DNA from: a virus
Length of the DNA: 34,690 bases
Direction: 5' to 3' (one strand)
IMG/VR virus record: IMGVR_UViG_3300022413_000028
Span: 1 to 34,690 of that record
Shown here: positions 30,616 to 34,690 of the stretch, one piece after another
How the letters are laid out: every line of letters starts with the position of its first letter
How positions within the stretch are numbered: the stretch's first letter is position 1
Position numbers and translations under genes: made by a program
Notes under the pieces: model-generated
Database searches by the model: none
What the model saw: the letters and a program-made list of their open reading frames with translations, nothing else
Told to the model about the DNA's origin: nothing

Positions 30616-30830
30616 TGGATAACGACGAGCTGTTGTTTGCCGAGATCGAGCGCCGACGTCTAGACCCTGAGTTCATGGACCGGCTTGAGCGGATCATGAC
30701 CGAGAACGCCCACATCCTCAACCGGTTGGAACCTCACCTAGGACCCATCAAGATCGGGTGTCGACGATGCGGCCAGACATACGAGCCGACGACCGAAGAC
30801 CATTCGGCAACGTGCGAGCCGATTGGATGA
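30612..30830 (+). CDS. small helical protein with Cys-x2-Cys
   Basis: A 72-residue protein from ATG 30612 or 30615. Helical N-terminus (DELLFAEIERRRLDPEFMD), then CRRCGQTYEP and a third Cys near the end (ATC). It fits a zinc-ribbon of the small-gene array type. Unknown family. Confidence 0.65.
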   Translation: MMDNDELLFAEIERRRLDPEFMDRLERIMTENAHILNRLEPHLGPIKIGCRRCGQTYEPTTEDHSATCEPIG

Positions 30831-31147
30831 GCATGATTGAACTGCCAGTCGACTGGTTCGATTCTCCCGAGCCGTCCGACCCCATCACGAACAACGACCT
30901 CGACCCCACACCGCTCGACCCTGGCGACTACGCACCGTTCTGGGACATAGAGCGCGAGTGGATCGAACCACATCCCGACATGGAGGGCTACCGGTGCTCG
31001 ACCGGTTGGCACCACGTCGCCTACCAGAAACCACCCGTGCCGCCCATGCTGGATAACGCCGATTCCGATGGCGATACAATCGAACCCAATCGCATACACC
31101 TACAAGGGAGCGAACCAAATGATCAGAGTCCTACTCCGCCGCGCTGA
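30827..31147 (+). CDS. small acidic hypothetical protein with extended end
   Basis: A 106-residue protein. ATG 30827 overlaps the preceding TGA and is preferred over ATG 30758. Acidic, Pro-rich (DSPEPSDPITNN). The boundary repeat (DNADSDGD) lies at residue about 75-82, and reading continues into the next gene, overlapping it by 29 bases. This suggests the original stop was lost. No family recognised. Confidence 0.6.
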   Translation: MSMIELPVDWFDSPEPSDPITNNDLDPTPLDPGDYAPFWDIEREWIEPHPDMEGYRCSTGWHHVAYQKPPVPPMLDNADSDGDTIEPNRIHLQGSEPNDQSPTPPR

Positions 31148-31352
31148 CGACACCGACGCCTACCTGATCGGGGACTTTCCACCCGACCAGATCGACGGCA
31201 TCGAAGCGCTCATATCCGCTACGGAAATCTTCGATGGCGTAGACGACCCCGAACGACCGGGCCGCATCATTCGCCAGATAGTGCCAGCCGACCCGCCCTC
31301 GACGCCGAGATGGTGCCTAGAGCTTGTCTGGTTTGGGGTTGACGATGACTGA
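31119..31352 (+). CDS. small alpha/beta hypothetical protein
   Basis: A 77-residue protein from ATG 31119 with GGGAG about eight bases upstream. MIRVLLRRADDTDAYLIGDF and a Pro/Trp-rich end; acidic overall. Overlaps the next start (ATGACTGA). No family recognised. Confidence 0.65.
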   Translation: MIRVLLRRADDTDAYLIGDFPPDQIDGIEALISATEIFDGVDDPERPGRIIRQIVPADPPSTPRWCLELVWFGVDDD

Positions 31353-31566
31353 GCGCGTCACCATCGAGGGCCGCAACCTGGCCGTGACCGTCGACCAAGA
31401 CGACGACACGAAACGGCGCCGACCCAAGGCCTACACGCCACGATCTGGGCCAGTCCGTTCGAAGGAAGGGCGGACGCTTGAGCAGATCATTGCTGAGCCG
31501 AACCCGTATTGGCCCGAGCAGTTATCCATGGGTCACGCCACTTATGACGGAGACACCGATGGGTAG
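31345..31566 (+). CDS. small basic/acidic protein, paralogue A
   Basis: A 73-residue protein from ATG 31345, overlapping the previous TGA as ATGACTGA. MTERVTIEGRNLAVTVDQDD followed by KRRRPKAYTP is repeated in the gene at 31931-32056 (paralogue B). The second half is specific (EQIIAEPNPYWPEQ). Unknown function. Confidence 0.7.
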   Translation: MTERVTIEGRNLAVTVDQDDDTKRRRPKAYTPRSGPVRSKEGRTLEQIIAEPNPYWPEQLSMGHATYDGDTDG

Positions 31567-31738
31567 ACAATTGCCGACCGAGTGCGACGAATGCCACGGG
31601 ATCGTAGACCCGGGCGACTTCGGCGCTGAGGCCACGTGCACCTGCCCCGTGGCGACTAGCTGGACAACGACCAACCCAAATCTGGGGCCAGGCAACTGGC
31701 TCTGGTGGTCACAGCACAACGCCGGTGACCCATCATGA
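31559..31738 (+). CDS. small Cys-containing protein, AGDPS end
   Basis: A 59-residue protein. ATG 31559, overlapping the preceding TAG, is chosen (GGAG nearby) over ATG 31478. C8-x2-C11 and C26-x-C28 could bind zinc. The end, HNAGDPS, is made by the 24-base boundary repeat. Unknown function. Confidence 0.65.
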   Translation: MGRQLPTECDECHGIVDPGDFGAEATCTCPVATSWTTTNPNLGPGNWLWWSQHNAGDPS

Positions 31739-31938
31739 ACACAATCGAGGATGACGGTTGCTGCGCCCGAGCTGACGGACACCCAGGCCCATGCGAGTGG
31801 GAGTGCGGCGACTGTGGCGGCTCTGGCCGATGTCCGTTCTGTATCGGTGGCTGCGGTTGCGACGACGTCGTGAGCTGTGAATGGTGCGACGGCATCCACG
31901 CCTGCCCAACTTGCGAGAACGGATGGGTTTATGACTGA
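31735..31938 (+). CDS. Cys-rich DnaJ-type zinc-finger-like protein
   Basis: A 67-residue protein with 13 Cys. CGDCGGSG, CPFCIGGCG, CEWCDGIH and CPTCENG repeat the C-x2-C-x-G spacing of the DnaJ zinc domain, so two zinc sites are likely. No J-domain is present. Such mini zinc proteins may bind unfolded protein or nucleic acid. Starts at ATG 31735 with an ATGA overlap. Confidence 0.7.
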   Translation: MNTIEDDGCCARADGHPGPCEWECGDCGGSGRCPFCIGGCGCDDVVSCEWCDGIHACPTCENGWVYD

Positions 31939-32056
31939 GCGTGTCACCGTCGAAGGCCGTGGCCTGGCCGTCACTGTCGAAGAGGCCGACGACCCGAAAC
32001 GGCGCCGCCCGAAGACCTACACGCCACCGTGCGAGGCCGTCAGGTCACCGCGCTAA
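31931..32056 (+). CDS. short paralogue B of 31345-31566
   Basis: A 41-residue protein (MTERVTVEGRGLAVTV, then KRRRPKTYTP), matching the first 40 residues of paralogue A and starting at the same ATGACTGA junction. The stop TAA at 32054-32056 cuts the frame short; the frame beyond it stays open and keeps an HLERSRPNPY segment resembling the second half of paralogue A. It may be a degenerating copy or an independent short protein. Confidence 0.6.
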   Translation: MTERVTVEGRGLAVTVEEADDPKRRRPKTYTPPCEAVRSPR

Positions 32057-32325
32057 CCCGAATCGGGACCATCCCACCCCGAACACCTCGAACACCTCGA
32101 GCGGTCACGCCCCAACCCCTACGCATCACCGCGCCCCCCACCAAACCCCCGCCAACAACCAGGCCACCCACAACAACCACCGCGCCCACCACCAGCTCGA
32201 GCACGACCACCACCGCGCCCCCAACCACCACAACCACGATCAACGAAACCACCCTCACCCAAGCCACCGTCCTCAACCCCACCACCACCACCCAAGACCC
32301 CCGCAGCACCACCGGCCCCGGATAG
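32029..32325 (+). CDS. Thr/Pro-rich low-complexity protein (uncertain)
   Basis: A 98-residue reading frame from GTG 32029, overlapping paralogue B. After a short basic start it is Thr/Pro-rich (TTTTAPTTSSSTTTTAPP), like secreted-protein linkers, and has C-rich third positions. No signal peptide or Shine-Dalgarno sequence is seen, so it may be an accident of low-complexity DNA. Between 32057 and 32351 there is no other clear gene. Confidence 0.35.
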   Translation: MRGRQVTALTRIGTIPPRTPRTPRAVTPQPLRITAPPTKPPPTTRPPTTTTAPTTSSSTTTTAPPTTTTTINETTLTQATVLNPTTTTQDPRSTTGPG

Positions 32326-32351
32326 CACACAACACACGTTCCCTACGTGAT

Positions 32352-32371
32352 AATGAGAATCGATCTACACT
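32352..32371 (+). promoter_or_regulatory. late-type control motif before the second structural block
   Basis: AATGAGAATCGATCTA (32352-32367) matches 9849-9864 in 15 of 16 bases; both lie just upstream of virion genes. TACACT (32366-32371) could serve as -10, with RNA start near 32378 and an AGGGGAA ribosome site before ATG 32406. A shared late activator site is a good guess; resemblance to a metal-repressor (Fur/Zur-type) box is also noted. Confidence 0.5.
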
Positions 32372-32405
32372 CCAAATCGGAGCACCCAGCCGACCAGGGG
32401 AACCT

Positions 32406-32711
32406 ATGAGCCGATCCGAACACCTGACCCTCAGCACAACCGCCCAATCGGTCACCCTCACCAAAGGCGCCAACGACCAACCCTTCAACTACGTCACCGT
32501 TATCAACAACGACGGCGGCACCACCGCAGACGTGTACTTCACCGTCACCGGCGGCGGAGTAGCCCTCCCCGTCATCGCCCTCGCCAGCGACACCATGATC
32601 GCCTGCACCGGCCTACCCGTCGTCCCCGTAGCCATCACCGGCAACTACCAAATCAGTCTCTCCCTTGTCGCCTCCGTCGGTACGCCGGCCGTAACCGTGA
32701 TCGCAGCCTGA
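32406..32711 (+). CDS. small beta-rich structural protein
   Basis: A 101-residue protein from ATG 32406 with AGGGGAA upstream. The sequence is almost all beta-like and hydrophobic/Thr-Val rich (TAQSVTLTKGAND ... NYVTVINNDGG ... YQISLSLVASVG), as in phage decoration, tail-fibre or head-fibre proteins. A three-base-type junction links it to the LamG gene. A virion role is inferred from the shared late motif. Confidence 0.65.
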   Translation: MSRSEHLTLSTTAQSVTLTKGANDQPFNYVTVINNDGGTTADVYFTVTGGGVALPVIALASDTMIACTGLPVVPVAITGNYQISLSLVASVGTPAVTVIAA

Positions 32712-32713
32712 CC

Positions 32714-34129
32714 ATGACCAACAACTACCCCCCAGCACTGTTCAGGCTCTCCGGCAACTTCGACCCGTCCGTGTACGGCGCAACAGCGTGGTACGACGCC
32801 AAGGACCTCACCACCGCCATGGAAACACTCCCAAACCGGATCACCCCCACCGCCGACCCCGCCATCCGAGGCTCAGCCGACGACGACACCCTCAACAACC
32901 CGACATTCCTCGCCCACAACGGCAGCAACTACGTGTACTTCCCCGAGGTGGCCCTCAACGGTGTCTACTCTGATGCGTTCGCAACACCAGTCGGAGATTT
33001 CACGGTCATCTGGGACGGCGTCCTAGACGACCTCACAGGCGCCACCACACGGGGGCTCGTATGCCAATACTGCACTGGTACAAACCTCCGGGCATGGTCC
33101 CTGGCACTCAGCGCCAGCGGGCTCATCACGGTGTACCTAAGTATCGATGGAACAGCCAACGTCACCACTAACAGCACCATAAACATCAGCACCGCCGTCG
33201 CAGCAGGCCAGCGGTTCCAACTGAAAGCCGTGTTCGACTTCGACGCTGGCGGGGCAACCGTTACCTACACTGTTTCCACTGACGACGGGGTGACGTTCAA
33301 CGCGTTCGAAGCTGTCTCTGTTCCAACGGTTACGGCCACCCAGATCTACCAAGCAAGCGTCCCCATGAACATCGGGGCCCGCTACGCCACAGGGGCAACC
33401 GGAACCGGGGCAACCGAAGTCCTCGGCGGGATCGTCTACTCCGTCACCATCGAAGGGGTCGAACAATTCGCCCCCGGAGACGACATCGACACATCCGCTG
33501 ACCCCGATGCTGGGCAAACCGGTTGGACCGGCGGTAGCCGAACGTGGACCGTGCAACGAGCCACCAGCGGGCTCACCACCGCAGTCGTAACCCGCCCCGT
33601 CATGCTGTTCGACGGAACCGACGACTACCTACAACTACCAGCGAGTGACACGCCAGGGTTTAGCAAAGCAGCCGGAGAATTCGCGGCGATTGTGGCGTAC
33701 CGCAAGCACTACACGACAACATCGGCCGATCGGATTCTGTCATTCGAGAGCGCAGCCGATGACGGCGTATATCTAGCGTTTGACGCTAACGACGATGTAG
33801 GCACCTACTACGGCGACGGAACGGCAGTGAGCAGTATCCAAGCGACAGACGTAGTCGATGGGGATCTGTCCATCGCGGCAATGTCGATCCCGGCCACCAC
33901 GGTCGCGGCATACACGTCTGCAGGCGGACTATCCACCCCAACAGCCAAAAGCGGGGTAACTACCGAAGCCGCATTTGGTGCCGGTCGGGTCGCCTCTCAG
34001 GGGTTCGCTGTTAGTGCTCTACCTGGCGGTCTCGAGGTCTTTGCCGTGGTCGTCTTCGCCAGCAACAACCCCACCACAGCCCAACTCCAAAACGTCCAAC
34101 AGCGTCTACTCAGCGGAACCTACCTATGA
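32714..34129 (+). CDS. LamG/concanavalin-like virion protein
   Basis: A 471-residue beta-rich protein with two lectin-like domains. VYGATAWYDAKDLTT at about 21-35 opens a LamG-like module and closely matches two segments inside the 2097-residue tail protein. A second module runs from about 300 (VMLFDGTDDYLQLPAS ... AIVAYRKHYTTTSADRILSFES) with the usual D-G-x-D-D-Y start. It probably binds host glycans as an accessory tail or head fibre. Located far from the other tail genes. Confidence 0.75.
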   Translation: MTNNYPPALFRLSGNFDPSVYGATAWYDAKDLTTAMETLPNRITPTADPAIRGSADDDTLNNPTFLAHNGSNYVYFPEVALNGVYSDAFATPVGDFTVIWDGVLDDLTGATTRGLVCQYCTGTNLRAWSLALSASGLITVYLSIDGTANVTTNSTINISTAVAAGQRFQLKAVFDFDAGGATVTYTVSTDDGVTFNAFEAVSVPTVTATQIYQASVPMNIGARYATGATGTGATEVLGGIVYSVTIEGVEQFAPGDDIDTSADPDAGQTGWTGGSRTWTVQRATSGLTTAVVTRPVMLFDGTDDYLQLPASDTPGFSKAAGEFAAIVAYRKHYTTTSADRILSFESAADDGVYLAFDANDDVGTYYGDGTAVSSIQATDVVDGDLSIAAMSIPATTVAAYTSAGGLSTPTAKSGVTTEAAFGAGRVASQGFAVSALPGGLEVFAVVVFASNNPTTAQLQNVQQRLLSGTYL

Positions 34130-34186
34130 GCAGCGTATGAAGGCGAACCACCATCGAACGCTGCTGTGCTGTTAGCGGAACAGTAC
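34129..34186 (+). terminator. two abutting hairpins after the structural gene
   Basis: AGCAGCGT (34129-34136) pairs with ACGCTGCT (34158-34165), and directly next GTGCTGTT (34166-34173) pairs with AACAGTAC (34179-34186) around AGCGG, with one G-U pair. No T-run follows. Probably a terminator for the second structural block. Confidence 0.55.
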
Positions 34187-34215
34187 GACGAGCCCGACGA
34201 GTCAAGGTTGTAGCC

Positions 34216-34572
34216 ATGCGCCGGCCGTGCATCATGCCAGGCTGCAACAAGCTGTCACTCGACGGGGCCGCCCGCTGCCCAGCTCACCTCAGACAACAAG
34301 GGGCAACAAAGAACAGGGCCCGACAATCAAGGGCCCACCCATCACACGGGGCCGCCGCACTAACAAGGCGGGCCCTCAACCACATGGGCTACGGGCGGTG
34401 CGCCAAATGCCGGCGGCACTGCATAGCCCCCGCCCTCGAGGTCGACCACATCATCCCACTAGCAGACGGCGGCACCGACCGGGCCAGCAACACCCAGGCC
34501 CTATGCCTCCCATGCCACCGCGCCAAGTCAACCGCTGAACACCGAGCCCGAGCCCGCCGCCACTATCAATGA
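34216..34572 (+). CDS. HNH endonuclease
   Basis: A 118-residue protein. The core EVDHIIPLADGGTDRASNTQ gives Asp77-His78 and Asn92; CLPCHRAKS gives Cys97, Cys100 and His101; C62 and C65 complete the zinc site. A second Cys/His cluster (C5, C10, C21, H24) is at the N-terminus. Phage HNH proteins of this size usually sit beside terminase and help cos cleavage; here terminase lies about 10 kb away if the ends are joined. AAGG precedes ATG 34216 by about eight bases. Confidence 0.92.
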   Translation: MRRPCIMPGCNKLSLDGAARCPAHLRQQGATKNRARQSRAHPSHGAAALTRRALNHMGYGRCAKCRRHCIAPALEVDHIIPLADGGTDRASNTQALCLPCHRAKSTAEHRARARRHYQ

Positions 34573-34690
34573 TCCATTTGATCATATAGAACACTCAATA
34601 AACTCAGTGAATAAACACAAATAGATTTGATAAATCACAGGGGGAGGGGGGCGGGTCACCAACGCGACACACACCCCCCCCGCTATGCAC
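34573..34690. other. AT-rich end region with G and C runs
   Basis: No gene. Bases 34573-34642 are unusually AT-rich and contain ATATAG, a direct repeat AATAAAC (twice, 13 bases apart) and GATTT-GAT-AAATC. Next come G-rich (34641-34656) and C-rich (34673-34681) runs. If the molecule is circular this joins 1-292 to form one AT-rich intergenic control region; it could also hold a packaging end or origin. Confidence 0.4.

Noticed and set aside
32029-32325. Thr/Pro-rich frame as a secreted wall protein
   Set aside because: No signal peptide or ribosome site; kept only as a low-confidence feature.
1-34690. Integrase, serine recombinase, transposase, insertion sequence or attachment site
   Set aside because: No frame shows tyrosine or serine recombinase motifs or DDE patterns, and no terminal repeats suited to an att site or IS were found by eye.
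1-34690. CRISPR array or diversity-generating retroelement
   Set aside because: No regularly spaced repeats with unique spacers, and no reverse transcriptase; the tail-protein repeats are protein-level module duplicates, not template/variable repeats.

Overview
The window reads as a tailed actinobacterial virus that also carries a plasmid-type transfer and replication operon. Base composition is high in G+C and most coding strands favour C-ending codons. Genes are packed with ATGA, GTGA and TAATG overlaps, GTG starts are common, and several promoters sit so close to a start codon that the mRNA would be leaderless. These traits, an HK97-type head module, a P27-like small terminase and a TraB/FtsK-RepSA-like operon point to an actinobacterial host. 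The host genus cannot be read from the sequence. No integrase, ParA, capsid portal duplication, tRNA or CRISPR was seen. I cannot tell whether the 34.7 kb is a complete circular or linear genome.

Layout. 1-833: leader with AT-rich patches and two small convergent genes. 834-4811: overlapping operon of two membrane proteins, a short FtsK/TraB-like ATPase, a rolling-circle Rep with an HUH motif, a small protein and a membrane-anchored GIY-YIG protein; this resembles the core of actinobacterial conjugative plasmids and AICEs. 4853-5029: small gene behind an operator-promoter shared with 23.0 kb. 5042-9800 (minus strand): small terminase, large terminase, N4-cytosine-type methyltransferase, small membrane protein and portal. 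9867-22372 (plus): protease, major capsid, connectors, tail tube, tail chaperones, a short tape measure and one giant 2097-residue tail-tip protein. The packaging block is therefore divergent from the head-tail block.

22433-22901: membrane/holin-like genes and a terminator. 23010-23475: shared operator-promoter, a small helix-turn-helix-like gene and two large RNA structures. 23498-26150: small membrane proteins, then YqaJ-type exonuclease and RecT-like annealing protein. 26151-26409: two structured elements including a strong terminator. 26422-27945: HTH protein, a truncated PP-loop gene, and a lambda-O-like replication protein whose linker DNA holds an iteron cluster, a purine tract and an AT-richer stretch (putative theta origin). 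27942-29138: membrane/coiled-coil protein interrupted at a run of 14 C, then an amidase endolysin. 29170-32325: array of about a dozen tiny genes with repeated gene-boundary sequences and a duplicated gene. 32406-34129: two structural proteins behind a motif also found upstream of the head operon. 34216-34572: HNH endonuclease.

Working model (inference): a phage-plasmid with two replication systems, rolling-circle Rep plus FtsK-like pump for plasmid life and an O-like initiator with YqaJ/RecT for the lytic phase, with a repressor acting on the duplicated operator. The observations most worth testing are the dual replication modules, the structured RNAs at 23317-23473, the C-tract that could join or separate a membrane segment and the endolysin, and the single-gene tail tip with two beta-helix domains.
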